This document shows positions 14,523 through 22,109 of a stretch of DNA of 22,417 nt, piece by piece. How positions within the stretch are numbered: the stretch's first letter is position 1; every line of letters starts with the position of its first letter. The position numbers and the translations under genes were made by a program. This DNA comes from DATJLQ01 sp035509415. GTDB taxonomy: Bacteria > Pseudomonadota > Alphaproteobacteria > JACZXZ01. Below the pieces are notes generated by a model that made no database searches, was not told where the DNA came from, and saw only the letters and a list, made by a program, of their open reading frames with translations. Location: positions 1 to 22,417 of the forward strand of contig DATJLQ010000118.1 of NCBI GenBank assembly GCA_035509415.1, written 5' to 3'.

Positions 14523-15026
14523 TCACGCGCGCTGGATTTGCCAGTCGTGGCCCGGCGTGCGGCACGCGGTCGCTTCCTTGGTGACGGTCTCGGCCTTGGT
14601 GTGCACGGTCTCGGTGAAGCCCTTGCACACGCCGCCGTCCGGCCGGCTCATCACGCTGGTGACCGTGGTCGAGCCGTAATTGCCGCTCTTGGCGTCGCTC
14701 CAGCTCGAGGTCTGGCCCTGGCCGAGCGTGTCGAGGGCGTGGAGGTTGCTCTCGGCGTGCTTCTCGGCGTCCTGCTTGCCGAGATAGTCGCCGATGGCGC
14801 CGCCGGTGACGCCGCCCAGGATGATGCTCGCCGCGATCCAGGCCGGGTTCGCGTCCGCGAGTGCCGCGACGATGCCGCCGAAGGCGGCACCGCCCAACGC
14901 CCCGGTCTGGGTCGATTTGCTCATGCCGGTCTGCTGCTCGACGTAATCGCAGCCCGCGAGCGGCAGCAGCGCCACGCTCGCAAGCAACGCCAACGCGACC
15001 GAAGTCCGCGCATAACGGGTCTGCAT
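14523..15026 (-). CDS. Glycine-zipper lipoprotein (17-kDa surface-antigen-like)
   Basis: A 167-residue predicted lipoprotein: hydrophobic signal 8-22, lipobox LAGC with Cys26, then Asp27, which in E. coli would favour inner-membrane retention. Residues 43-83 form a glycine-zipper-like double hydrophobic segment (GALGGAAFGGIVAAL and ILGGVTGGAIGDYLG), as in rickettsial 17-kDa antigen-like proteins. The tail has a cysteine pair (134, 155) that may form a disulfide. The ATG at 15026 was chosen because AGGAGG lies five bases upstream; a GTG two codons earlier overlaps that site. It is transcribed away from trpG and ends at a hairpin terminator. The role is probably envelope integrity, known only by similarity of pattern. 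Confidence 0.85.
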   Translation of the reverse strand: MQTRYARTSVALALLASVALLPLAGCDYVEQQTGMSKSTQTGALGGAAFGGIVAALADANPAWIAASIILGGVTGGAIGDYLGKQDAEKHAESNLHALDTLGQGQTSSWSDAKSGNYGSTTVTSVMSRPDGGVCKGFTETVHTKAETVTKEATACRTPGHDWQIQRA

Positions 15027-15153
15027 GTCCACCTCCTGATCGAAAAATCGCTCGAACGATGGATGAGGCGCGCCGTTCGCCTTGCGCGCCCGCGCCGCCC
15101 GGATCCAAGCGCGTCCCCGGGCGGCGCGATCCCGTCCTAGATGGCCCGAACGA

Positions 15154-15180
15154 TGAGGCTTTTCTGAGACTTTTTTGAGG
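15154..15180. repeat. 11-bp periodic T-tract repeat
   Basis: TGAGGCTTTTC (15154-15164), TGAGACTTTTT (15165-15175) and a partial TGAGG (15176-15180). T-runs spaced by one helical turn can bend DNA. It lies about 155 bp before trpG and 130 bp before the divergent lipoprotein gene. Confidence 0.65.
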
Positions 15181-15257
15181 CGCGAACGTCCATCCGCGAC
15201 TCTGCGCCCCTGCGGCCCCCTTCGCCTCGGGCGCGTCCGAGCCGCCGCCCCCTCGCC

Positions 15258-15286
15258 TTTCGCGCCCGCCTCCGACCTGATATAAC
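15258..15286 (+). promoter_or_regulatory. Weak candidate promoter of the trpG operon
   Basis: TATAAC (15281-15286) is a good -10 box in an otherwise GC-rich stretch; the hexamer 17 bp upstream, TTTCGC, is poor. Start of transcription would be about 43 bases before the trpG ATG. Confidence 0.3.
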
Positions 15287-15334
15287 GAGCCCGCGCCGCG
15301 GGGTGCGCAACCGACCGGAAGCGCTTGGAATTCC

Positions 15335-15952
15335 ATGTTCTTGCTGATCGATAATTACGACAGCTTCACCTACAACTTGGTGCATCGCCTGGGCGAGCTC
15401 GGCGCGCATATCGACGTGCGCCGCAACGACGCGCTTTCGCCCGAGGAAGCGCTCGCCCTCGAGCCCGAGGGCATCATCATCTCGCCCGGCCCGTGCGACC
15501 CGGACCGCGCCGGCATCTGCCTCGCGCTCATCGCGGCCGCGGCGGGCAAGTTCCCGATCCTCGGCGTCTGTCTCGGCCATCAGGCGATCGGCCAGGCGCT
15601 CGGCGGCAAGGTGGTACGCGCCCCGGTGCCGATGCATGGCAAGGTGAGCGACATCCACCACCAGGGCACGGACATTTTCCGCGGCCTTCCCAATCCGTTC
15701 CGCGCGACGCGCTATCACTCCCTCGTGGTCGCGCGCGAGGGGCTGCCGCGCTCGCTTATGGTGACCGCCGAGACGGCCGACGGCATCGTCATGGGGCTCA
15801 AGCACCGGACGCTCCCCATCTACGGCGTCCAGTTCCATCCCGAAAGCATCGAGACCGCCGAGGGCTACAAGCTCCTCGCCAACTTCCTCTCGGCGTCCCA
15901 ATCGGGCAAAGGCAAGCCCGCGGCCGCGCGTCAGGGCGCGGCCGCGGCATGA
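15335..15952 (+). CDS. trpG: Anthranilate synthase component II (glutamine amidotransferase)
   Basis: Hydrolyses glutamine and passes ammonia to TrpE for anthranilate synthesis. The 205-residue class I amidotransferase has DNYDSFTYNLV (6-16), oxyanion-strand SPGPCDPDRAG (50-60), nucleophile Cys79 in GVCLGHQAIGQ, HGKVSDIHH (101-109) and the His168/Glu170 dyad in QFHPES. The same sequence type can also serve folate synthesis (PabA), and a dual role is possible if no pabA exists elsewhere. The trp operon context favours TrpG. An alanine-rich tail of about 15 residues extends past the family core. It starts a tight operon: its stop overlaps trpD as ATGA. Its usual neighbour trpE is 6.9 kb upstream. 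Confidence 0.95.
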   Translation: MFLLIDNYDSFTYNLVHRLGELGAHIDVRRNDALSPEEALALEPEGIIISPGPCDPDRAGICLALIAAAAGKFPILGVCLGHQAIGQALGGKVVRAPVPMHGKVSDIHHQGTDIFRGLPNPFRATRYHSLVVAREGLPRSLMVTAETADGIVMGLKHRTLPIYGVQFHPESIETAEGYKLLANFLSASQSGKGKPAAARQGAAAA

Positions 15953-17022
15953 GCGGCGGGGCCATGAGCAGCGGCACGAGCGCTGGCGCGGGCGATTTCA
16001 AGGCGCTGATCGCGCGCGTCGCGACGGGCGAGAAGCTCGGCCGCGCCGACGCCGAGGCCGCGTTCGACGCGATGATGTCGGGGAACGCGACGCCGTCCCA
16101 GATGGGCGGCTTCCTCATGGCGCTCCGGGTGCGCGGCGAGACGGTCGAGGAGATCACGGGGGCTGCCACCATCATGCGCGCCAAGGCGCACCACGTCTCG
16201 GCACCCCCGGGGGCGATCGACGTGGTCGGGACCGGCGGCGACGCGGCCGGCACCTTCAACGTCTCGACCGCGAGCGCCCTTGTGGTCGCGGCCTGCGGCG
16301 TGCCGGTGGCGAAGCACGGCAACCGCGCCTTCTCGTCGAAGTCGGGCTCGGCCGACGTGCTCGCGGCCCTGGGCGTCAACATCGAAGCGCCCTACGAGAC
16401 CGTCGAGCGCGCGATCCGCGAGGTGGGCATCGGCTTCATGATGGCGCCGCGTTACCACAGCGCCATGCGCAACGTCGGCCCGACCCGCGTCGAGCTCGGC
16501 ACCCGCACGATCTTCAATATCCTGGGCCCGCTCTCGAACCCGGCGCTGGTGAAGCGCTATCTGGTCGGCACCTTCGCCAAGCAATGGGTCGAGCCCATGG
16601 CGCGCGTGCTGGGCAATCTCGGCGCCGAGCGCGCCTGGGTGGTGCACGGCTCGGACGGGCTCGACGAGCTGACCCTCACCGGGCCGAGCTACGTCACCGC
16701 GCTTGAGGGCGGCAAGATCACGAGCTTCGAGGTCGGCCCCGACAATGCGGGCTTGAAGCAAGCGAGCCTCGCCGATCTCAAGGGCGGCGAGCCCGAGTAC
16801 AATGCGAAGGAGCTCAAGGCCGTGCTCGGCGGAAAGCCGGGCGCCTTCCGCGATTTCGTGCTGTTCAATGCGGGGGCGGCGCTTCTGGTCGCCGGCTCGG
16901 CCAAGAGTCTGCGCGACGGCGTGGCGCTCGCCGCCGAGGCGATCGACCAGGGGAAGGCGCTGACCGTGCTCGAGCGCCTGGTCACGATCACCAACGAGCA
17001 GGCGGCCCCGGCCGGAGCCTAG
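15949..17022 (+). CDS. trpD: Anthranilate phosphoribosyltransferase
   Basis: Joins anthranilate to phosphoribosyl pyrophosphate, second step of tryptophan synthesis. The 357-residue product has the PRPP-binding VGTGGDAAGTFNVSTA (93-108), KHGNRAFSSKSGSAD (122-136), the anthranilate-binding stretch MAPRYHSAMRNVGPTR and FNILGPLSNP. The start at 15949 overlaps the trpG stop by ATGA; an in-frame ATG at 15964 would shorten the protein by five residues and is also acceptable, since the first 15 residues are low-complexity. It is followed after five bases by trpC. All key motifs are intact. Confidence 0.96.
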   Translation: MSGGAMSSGTSAGAGDFKALIARVATGEKLGRADAEAAFDAMMSGNATPSQMGGFLMALRVRGETVEEITGAATIMRAKAHHVSAPPGAIDVVGTGGDAAGTFNVSTASALVVAACGVPVAKHGNRAFSSKSGSADVLAALGVNIEAPYETVERAIREVGIGFMMAPRYHSAMRNVGPTRVELGTRTIFNILGPLSNPALVKRYLVGTFAKQWVEPMARVLGNLGAERAWVVHGSDGLDELTLTGPSYVTALEGGKITSFEVGPDNAGLKQASLADLKGGEPEYNAKELKAVLGGKPGAFRDFVLFNAGAALLVAGSAKSLRDGVALAAEAIDQGKALTVLERLVTITNEQAAPAGA

Positions 17023-17027
17023 CGATC

Positions 17028-17885
17028 ATGGCCGAGCCCATCCTTCCCGACGTTCTCGCCGCCATCTGCGCCTACAAGCGCGAGGAGATCGCCGCGCGCA
17101 TGAAGCCCCGGCCGAGCGATGCGGTCGAGGCCGCGGCACGCGCCGCTTCGCCCCCGCTCGGCTTTGCCGAGAAGCTCGAGGCCGTGGCCGCGCGCACCGG
17201 CTACGGGCTCATCGGCGAGATCAAGCGCACCTCGCCGAGCCTCAAGGGAAAGCCCCTGCGGCCCGATTTCGCGCGCGGCTTCGATCCCGCGTCCCTCGCG
17301 CGCGCCTACGCCAAGGGCGGGGCTGCGTGCCTTTCGGTGCTCACCGACGCGCCCTCGTTCCAGGGCGAGGATTCCTATCTCGCGGCGGCGCGCGACGCGG
17401 CCGAGCTTCCGGTGCTACGCAAGGATTTCATGCTCGACCCCTACCAGATTTCGGAATCGCGCGCCCTCGGCGCCGACTGCGTGCTGCTGATCATGGCAGC
17501 GCTCGACGATTCGAGCGCGCGCAAGCTCGCCGACGCCGCGATCTTCTGGGGCATGGACGCGTTGGTCGAGGTCCATGACGAGGCCGAGCTCGAGCGCGCC
17601 CTAGCGCTCCCGTGCCGCCTGGTGGGCGTCAACAACCGCAACCTCAAGACGCTCCAGACCGATCTCGCGACCACCGAGCGCCTGGCGCCGCGCGTCCCGG
17701 ACGACCGGATCCTGGTGTGCGAAAGCGGGCTCAAGACGCCGGCCGACCTCGCGCGCATGGCGAGCGCGGGGGCGCGTTGCTTTCTCGTGGGCGAATCCCT
17801 CATGGCCCAGCCGGACCTCGAGGCCGCGACCCGGGCCCTCCTCGCCAAGCAAGCGCCGCGCCCGGCCGCGCGCGTGGGCGGCTGA
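17028..17885 (+). CDS. trpC: Indole-3-glycerol-phosphate synthase
   Basis: Cyclises carboxyphenylamino-deoxyribulose phosphate to indole-3-glycerol phosphate. The 285-residue TIM-barrel protein is a stand-alone TrpC, not fused to TrpF. Motifs are GEIKRTSPS (63-71, with Glu64 and Lys66), SVLTD (103-107), VLRKDFMLDPYQI (129-141, Lys132), VEVHDE (180-185), VGVNNRNL (199-206) and ESGLKTPAD (232-240). It begins five bases after trpD and ends ten bases before the moaC ATG, so all three are co-transcribed. TrpF, TrpB and TrpA are not in the window. Confidence 0.96.
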   Translation: MAEPILPDVLAAICAYKREEIAARMKPRPSDAVEAAARAASPPLGFAEKLEAVAARTGYGLIGEIKRTSPSLKGKPLRPDFARGFDPASLARAYAKGGAACLSVLTDAPSFQGEDSYLAAARDAAELPVLRKDFMLDPYQISESRALGADCVLLIMAALDDSSARKLADAAIFWGMDALVEVHDEAELERALALPCRLVGVNNRNLKTLQTDLATTERLAPRVPDDRILVCESGLKTPADLARMASAGARCFLVGESLMAQPDLEAATRALLAKQAPRPAARVGG

Positions 17886-17895
17886 GGTGCCGCCG

Positions 17896-18375
17896 ATGGC
17901 GAAGCTCACCCATTTCAACCGCGCCGGCCGCGCCATCATGGTCGACGTCTCGGGCAAGCCCGAGACCGAGCGGGTTGCGGTCGCCGCCGGCTCGGTCCTC
18001 ATGAAGCCCGCGACCCTGAAGCGCATCCTCGCGCGCGACGTGAAAAAGGGCGACGTGCTCAAGGTCGCCGAGCTCGCGGGCACCATGGGGGCGAAACGCA
18101 CGCCCGACCTGATCCCGCTGTGCCATCCCCTCGCGCTCTCCTCGGTCGAGGTCGCCCTCAGCGCCGACCGGAAACGGAGCGCGGTCGACATCCGCGCCAC
18201 CTGCAAGCTCAAGGGCCGCACCGGGGTCGAGATGGAGGCCTTGACCGCGGTCGCCGTCGCGGCTCTCACGGTCTACGACATGTGCAAAGCGATCGACCGC
18301 GGCATGCGCCTGACCGAGATCAGGCTAATCGAGAAAAAAGGCGGCAGATCAGGTCATTATAAGGCGAAGCCATGA
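17896..18375 (+). CDS. moaC: Cyclic pyranopterin monophosphate synthase
   Basis: Completes formation of cyclic pyranopterin monophosphate from the MoaA product, the first stage of molybdenum cofactor synthesis. The 159-residue length matches the family. Motifs include MVDVSGK (15-21), LIPLCHPL (72-79), GVEMEALTAV (110-119) and YDMCKAIDR (127-135), with the catalytic Asp128 and Lys131. The ATG at 17896 was chosen because GAGG lies eight bases upstream; an in-frame GTG at 17887 would add three residues. The stop overlaps the moeA start as ATGA. Linkage of trpC, moaC and moeA is a common alphaproteobacterial arrangement without known metabolic logic. Confidence 0.96.
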   Translation: MAKLTHFNRAGRAIMVDVSGKPETERVAVAAGSVLMKPATLKRILARDVKKGDVLKVAELAGTMGAKRTPDLIPLCHPLALSSVEVALSADRKRSAVDIRATCKLKGRTGVEMEALTAVAVAALTVYDMCKAIDRGMRLTEIRLIEKKGGRSGHYKAKP

Positions 18376-19586
18376 TTTCGGTTGAGGAAGCCCTGGGGCG
18401 CATTCTGAAGCCGCTCGCGCCGGTCTCGGCCGAGCAGGTGAGCGTCGCCGACGGGCTTGGCCGGGTCCTGGCCGAGGAGGTGCGCGCGCGGGTGACCCAG
18501 CCGCCCGCCGCGGTCTCGGCCATGGATGGCTACGCGGTGCGCGCGGCGGACGTGGCGACCGTGCCAACGACCCTCAAGCTCGTGGGTGCCGCACCCGCGG
18601 GCGGCGCCTATGGCGCGTCGATGAAGCCGGGCGAGACGGTGCGAATTTTCACCGGCGGGCCCTTGCCCGAGGGTGCGGACGCGATCGTGATCCAGGAGAA
18701 CGTCGACGCCGCGGGCGATCGCATCACGATCAAGGAATCCGTCAAGCCGGGCCGTTATGTCCGGCCCATGGGCCTCGACTTCAGGGCGGGTGAGGTCGGG
18801 CTCAAGCCAGGCCATCGCCTGGGCCCGCGCGACGTGGGCCTGGCAGCCGCCATGAACGTGCCCTGGCTCACCGTGCGCCGGCGCCCGCGCATCGCCATCC
18901 TCGCGACCGGCGACGAGATCGTCATGCCCGGCGAGCCCTTGGGCCCGAACCAGATCGTGAGCTCGAATGCGTTGGCGCTTGCCGCCGCGGTCACCGCCTG
19001 GGGCGGGGAGCCGGTCAATCTCGGCATCGCGCGCGACACCAAACAGTCGCTCCAGGCCCAGGCGGCGGGCGCGCGCGGCGCCGACATGCTGGTCACGACC
19101 GGCGGCGCCTCGGTCGGCGAGCACGATCTGGTGCAAAGCGCCTTGGGCGAACGCGGCCTCGAGGTCGATTTCTGGCAGATCGCCATGCGCCCCGGAAAGC
19201 CGCTCATCTTCGGGCGGCTCGGCGACGTCCCGCTCCTGGGCCTCCCGGGCAACCCGGTCTCGTCGATGGTGTGCGCGATCGTGTTCCTGCGCCCGGCGAT
19301 GGAGCGCCTCCTCGGCCTCTCAACGGCCGCAGCGCCGACGCCCAGCGCGCGCCTCGGGCGCGACCTCGGCGCCAACGACAAGCGCCAGGATTATCTCCGC
19401 GCGCGGCTCGAGCGCGCGGCGGACGGCGAGCTGGTCGCGGTCCCGTTCGAGATCCAGGACAGCTCCATGCTCTCGCGCCTGGCGCATGCCGACTGCCTGG
19501 TGATCCGCCCGCCCTTAGCGCCCCCTGCGAAAGCCGGCACACGCGTCCCGATCCTGCCGCTCGACGGGGCCCTCCCCACCATCTGA
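18372..19586 (+). CDS. moeA: Molybdopterin molybdenumtransferase
   Basis: Inserts molybdate into adenylylated molybdopterin to give the active cofactor. The 404-residue protein has the N-terminal MoeA region with AMDGYAVRA (50-58) and TGGPLPEGADA (94-104). The MoCF-biosynthesis domain follows, with ATGDEI (178-183), TTGGASVGEHD (242-252) and GLPGNPVSS (290-298), then a C-terminal beta domain. All motifs are intact. The start overlaps the moaC stop by four bases, indicating coupled translation. It is the last gene of the trpGDC-moaC-moeA operon: a 240-bp gap with its own regulatory sites follows before lexA. Confidence 0.96.
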   Translation: MISVEEALGRILKPLAPVSAEQVSVADGLGRVLAEEVRARVTQPPAAVSAMDGYAVRAADVATVPTTLKLVGAAPAGGAYGASMKPGETVRIFTGGPLPEGADAIVIQENVDAAGDRITIKESVKPGRYVRPMGLDFRAGEVGLKPGHRLGPRDVGLAAAMNVPWLTVRRRPRIAILATGDEIVMPGEPLGPNQIVSSNALALAAAVTAWGGEPVNLGIARDTKQSLQAQAAGARGADMLVTTGGASVGEHDLVQSALGERGLEVDFWQIAMRPGKPLIFGRLGDVPLLGLPGNPVSSMVCAIVFLRPAMERLLGLSTAAAPTPSARLGRDLGANDKRQDYLRARLERAADGELVAVPFEIQDSSMLSRLAHADCLVIRPPLAPPAKAGTRVPILPLDGALPTI

Positions 19587-19594
19587 GACGCCGT

Positions 19595-19609
19595 GGGACG
19601 ATCCGTCCC
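19595..19609 (+). terminator. Small hairpin after moeA, possible terminator
   Basis: GGGACG and CGTCCC form a perfect 6-bp stem with a 3-base loop, 9 bp past the moeA stop. No T-tract follows, so any termination would need other factors. Confidence 0.3.
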
Positions 19610-19738
19610 GAACGGTTCCGTCACGTCTGAAGAACCGTCCTTCCGTCTTGGCCGGGCTTGGCTCGGCCATCCTGGTATGACGCTTAAAGGGGCCTAAGAC
19701 ATATGCGGCTCGCCCGACTCGGGACCTGTGGAAAAACC

Positions 19739-19767
19739 TTGACCGGGCCCTAGAACCAAACTAGAAC
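19739..19767 (+). promoter_or_regulatory. lexA promoter with overlapping SOS box
   Basis: TTGACC (19739-19744), 17-bp spacer, TAGAAC (19762-19767). Inside it GAAC (19753-19756) and GAAC (19764-19767) are exactly seven bases apart, the reverse complement of the alphaproteobacterial LexA operator GTTC-N7-GTTC. The right half-site overlaps the -10 box. A further GTTCTAG (19789-19795) mirrors CTAGAAC (19761-19767). Confidence 0.8.
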
Positions 19768-19826
19768 ATGTCGCGATGTTTTGCTTTTGTTCTAGATGTT
19801 GTGGACGGGGGATGGGAGAACCGTAA

Positions 19827-20534
19827 ATGCTGACCAAGAAGCAACGCGAGCTCCTGATGTTCATCGAGCGGCGTCTCCGCGAGGCGGGCGTGTCGCCCTC
19901 GTTCGACGAGATGAAGGACGCGCTCGACCTGCGCTCCAAGTCCGGCATCCACCGCCTCATCACCGGGCTCGAGGAGCGCGGCTTCATCCGCCGCCTGCCC
20001 CATCGCGCGCGCGCGCTCGAGGTGGTGCGGCTCCCGGAGACCGCGGCCTTCGCGGGCCGCGCGCCGGCGGCGAACGATTTCTCGCCCAAGGTGATCGAGG
20101 GCAGCTTCCGCAAGAACGGCCTGGGCGGTGCGGCGAGCGCCGGCGACGCCGGCACGGTCGAGCTCCCGCTCTACGGCAAGATCGCGGCCGGCACGCCGAT
20201 CGAGGCGCTACGCGACCATTCGGGCTCGATCGCCCTGCCCGCGAGCATGATCGGCCGCGGCGAGTATTACGCCCTCACGGTCGAGGGGGATTCGATGATC
20301 GACGCCGGCATCCTCGACGGCGACACGGTGGTGATCAAGCGCGGCGACGTGGCCGAGAGCGGCGAGATCGTCGTGGCCCTGGTCGACGAGAACGAGGTCA
20401 CCTTGAAGCGCCTGCGGCGCAAGGGCGATTCGATCGCCCTCGAGCCCGCCAACAAGAAATACGAGACGCGCATCTTCGGCCCCGACCGGGTGCGTATCCA
20501 GGGCACGCTGGTCAATCTGCTAAGGCAATATTAA
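19827..20534 (+). CDS. lexA: LexA repressor
   Basis: Represses DNA-damage (SOS) genes and inactivates itself by RecA-stimulated self-cleavage. The 235-residue protein has an N-terminal winged helix (1-69), with the recognition region around SKSGIHRLITGLEERGFI, a linker (70-110) and a C-terminal S24 peptidase domain. The scissile Ala121-Gly122 is in KIAAGTP, the catalytic Ser156 is in VEGDSMIDAGI and the catalytic Lys194 in VTLKRL. It is longer than the E. coli protein because of the linker, as is usual in alphaproteobacteria. A consensus LexA box in its promoter shows autoregulation. The DNA methyltransferase gene starts 14 bases after its stop without a visible terminator. Confidence 0.97.
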   Translation: MLTKKQRELLMFIERRLREAGVSPSFDEMKDALDLRSKSGIHRLITGLEERGFIRRLPHRARALEVVRLPETAAFAGRAPAANDFSPKVIEGSFRKNGLGGAASAGDAGTVELPLYGKIAAGTPIEALRDHSGSIALPASMIGRGEYYALTVEGDSMIDAGILDGDTVVIKRGDVAESGEIVVALVDENEVTLKRLRRKGDSIALEPANKKYETRIFGPDRVRIQGTLVNLLRQY

Positions 20535-20548
20535 CCTAGGAGGTCGTT

Positions 20549-21592
20549 TTGACTTTCGAGGTTGGCGCCTTGGATCGTTTGGCCGATGGACTTGGTCCGA
20601 GGAACAAGTCGGACCCGAATGCCGGAGCGGCACCTGCGGCCGCCGCGCCCAAGGCTCTCTACGAAATCCATCTTACCGACGCGTTCGCATGGCTCGAAGC
20701 CCGCGCGCCGCAGTCCATTCATGCGGTCGTGACCGATCCGCCGTATGGGCTGAAGGAATTCACCGACGTCGAGACATCCAAGTTGCGCAACGGACGCGGC
20801 GGCGTGTGGCGCATTCCGCCCTCGTTCGACGGATGCAGGCGCAGCCCGATTCCCAGATTCACCGTGTTGAGCGATGCCGATCTCATGGCCTTGCGGGCCT
20901 TCTTCGTGGAATTCGGGCGGCTCGCGCTGCGTGCGTTAGTGCCCGGCGGCCACGTCGTCATCGCGACAAATCCCCTGCTGTCGCACATGGTCTATTTGCC
21001 CTTGATCGAAGCCGGCTTCGAGAAACGCGGCGAAATCGTCCGGCTGGTCCAGACCTTACGCGGCGGCGACCGGCCCAAAAATGCCCATGATGAATTCACC
21101 GGCGTGAGCGTCATGCCGCGCTCCGGCTGGGAGCCTTGGGGTTTATTCCGGAAGCCGTGCGAAGGACGGGTGCAGGACAACCTTCGGAAATGGGGCGTCG
21201 GCGGCCTGCGCCGGATTTCGGCGGACGGTCCGTTCGTCGACGTCATCCGCTCGGCGCCAACGCGACCGGAGGAACGGAAGCTCGCACCTCACCCGTCCCT
21301 CAAGCCGCAGTCCTATATGCGCCAGATCGTTCGCGCGGCGTTGCCCTTGGGCCGGGGCGTCGTTCTCGACCCGTTCATGGGCGCCGGCTCGACGATTGCC
21401 GCGGCGACGTTCGTCGGCTACCGCAGCATCGGCATAGAGCGGGACCCGAGCTACTTTGCCGTCGCAGAAAGGGCCATACCCGCGCTTGCCCAACTGAAGG
21501 TCAAGGGTGCATCCTCGCCCCACGCTTCGAGCGGGAGGATGGATGCCGCTGCCAAAAGACCTGAAGCCCATCCACATCGAAAGGGCGGTTGA
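20549..21592 (+). CDS. Type II beta-class DNA methyltransferase (adenine-N6 or cytosine-N4)
   Basis: Probable modification enzyme protecting host DNA from the adjacent endonuclease. It has 347 residues. The catalytic DPPYG (63-67) comes first and the AdoMet-binding DPFMGAGST (274-282) last, followed by GIERD (295-299): the motif order of the beta class. HPSLKPQ (248-254) is motif X. The region between about 170 and 245 is the likely target-recognition part. DPPY favours N6-adenine, but N4-cytosine enzymes can carry it. The start is a TTG at 20549, chosen because TAGGAGG lies five bases upstream and no ATG is available before the catalytic domain. It lies 14 bp after lexA, and its last 50 bases overlap the endonuclease gene. 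The recognition site cannot be read from sequence. Confidence 0.9.
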   Translation: MTFEVGALDRLADGLGPRNKSDPNAGAAPAAAAPKALYEIHLTDAFAWLEARAPQSIHAVVTDPPYGLKEFTDVETSKLRNGRGGVWRIPPSFDGCRRSPIPRFTVLSDADLMALRAFFVEFGRLALRALVPGGHVVIATNPLLSHMVYLPLIEAGFEKRGEIVRLVQTLRGGDRPKNAHDEFTGVSVMPRSGWEPWGLFRKPCEGRVQDNLRKWGVGGLRRISADGPFVDVIRSAPTRPEERKLAPHPSLKPQSYMRQIVRAALPLGRGVVLDPFMGAGSTIAAATFVGYRSIGIERDPSYFAVAERAIPALAQLKVKGASSPHASSGRMDAAAKRPEAHPHRKGG

Positions 21593-22109
21593 CTATATTG
21601 AAAAGGAGACAGCCGACCTGATCGATATCTTTGTCGAGCAGGCGAACGTTTTCAGTGCCATCGTGGGAATTTTCGGCACCAAGGGCTTGGATCAATTCAG
21701 CCCTTATAAGAAGCACAAGCACCCCGATATCGCTCAACAGCGTTTCCCCGATCTGTCCCTCGGCGGGAAACTCAATCCCCCGGCGCAGCAAGCCCTGGAG
21801 TCCAAGGGAAGCAAGCGCCCGTGGGTTGTGCAATCCCATTACGACCATCCGGGCTGGTATGTCGTTTGGCGTTACCTCGTCGATCTGACGGAAACCTACA
21901 AGCCGGGGCGGCCGGTAATTATTTGGCGCGTCGACGTCGTTTATCTCGCCCAAGACGACTGGAAATACGAAAAGAGCAGTGCCGGATCCGGCGGGGGCGG
22001 CCGGACGCACACCTTCGGCGTGAAGGCGCCATCGAAAAAGCTTAAGGGTTCGTCGGTTTATGTCCTCCCTGGAATCGTCGTAAAGAATGGCAAGCCTATC
22101 CTGGCATGA
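21543..22109 (+). CDS. Probable type II restriction endonuclease, PD-(D/E)xK type
   Basis: A 188-residue protein overlapping the methyltransferase gene by 50 bp in another frame; this pairing is the main argument for a restriction enzyme. RFPDL (67-71) followed by ESK (86-88) gives PD-X15-ExK, the metal-binding nuclease core, with Asp70, Glu86 and Lys88 as predicted catalytic residues. WVVQSHYDHPGWYVVWRYLVD (in 94-114) follows as a probable core strand region. A glycine-rich loop (147-153) precedes a basic C-terminus. The ATG at 21543 has GGGAGG four bases upstream. No named endonuclease family is recognised. There is no control (C) protein gene beside it. The stop lies inside the next gene. 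Confidence 0.72.
   Translation: MPLPKDLKPIHIERAVDYIEKETADLIDIFVEQANVFSAIVGIFGTKGLDQFSPYKKHKHPDIAQQRFPDLSLGGKLNPPAQQALESKGSKRPWVVQSHYDHPGWYVVWRYLVDLTETYKPGRPVIIWRVDVVYLAQDDWKYEKSSAGSGGGGRTHTFGVKAPSKKLKGSSVYVLPGIVVKNGKPILA

Larger units (their letters stand above)
15027..15334. other. Divergent intergenic region between the lipoprotein and trpG
   Basis: No gene seen in 308 bases. It contains the lipoprotein ribosome binding site at its left end, a motif CGAACGAT-GAGG present twice (15053-15068 with four extra bases, 15147-15158), an 11-bp periodic T-rich repeat, and a weak candidate trpG promoter. No tryptophan-rich leader peptide or attenuator hairpin is apparent. Confidence 0.6.

Noticed and set aside
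14261..14584. A 107-codon plus-strand frame across the right direct repeat
   Set aside because: It crosses the composition boundary and the terminator hairpin, and its product has no coherent pattern.
19728..19736. TGTGGAAAA resembling a DnaA box
   Set aside because: Only seven of nine bases fit, there is no cluster, and dnaA or origin genes are absent.
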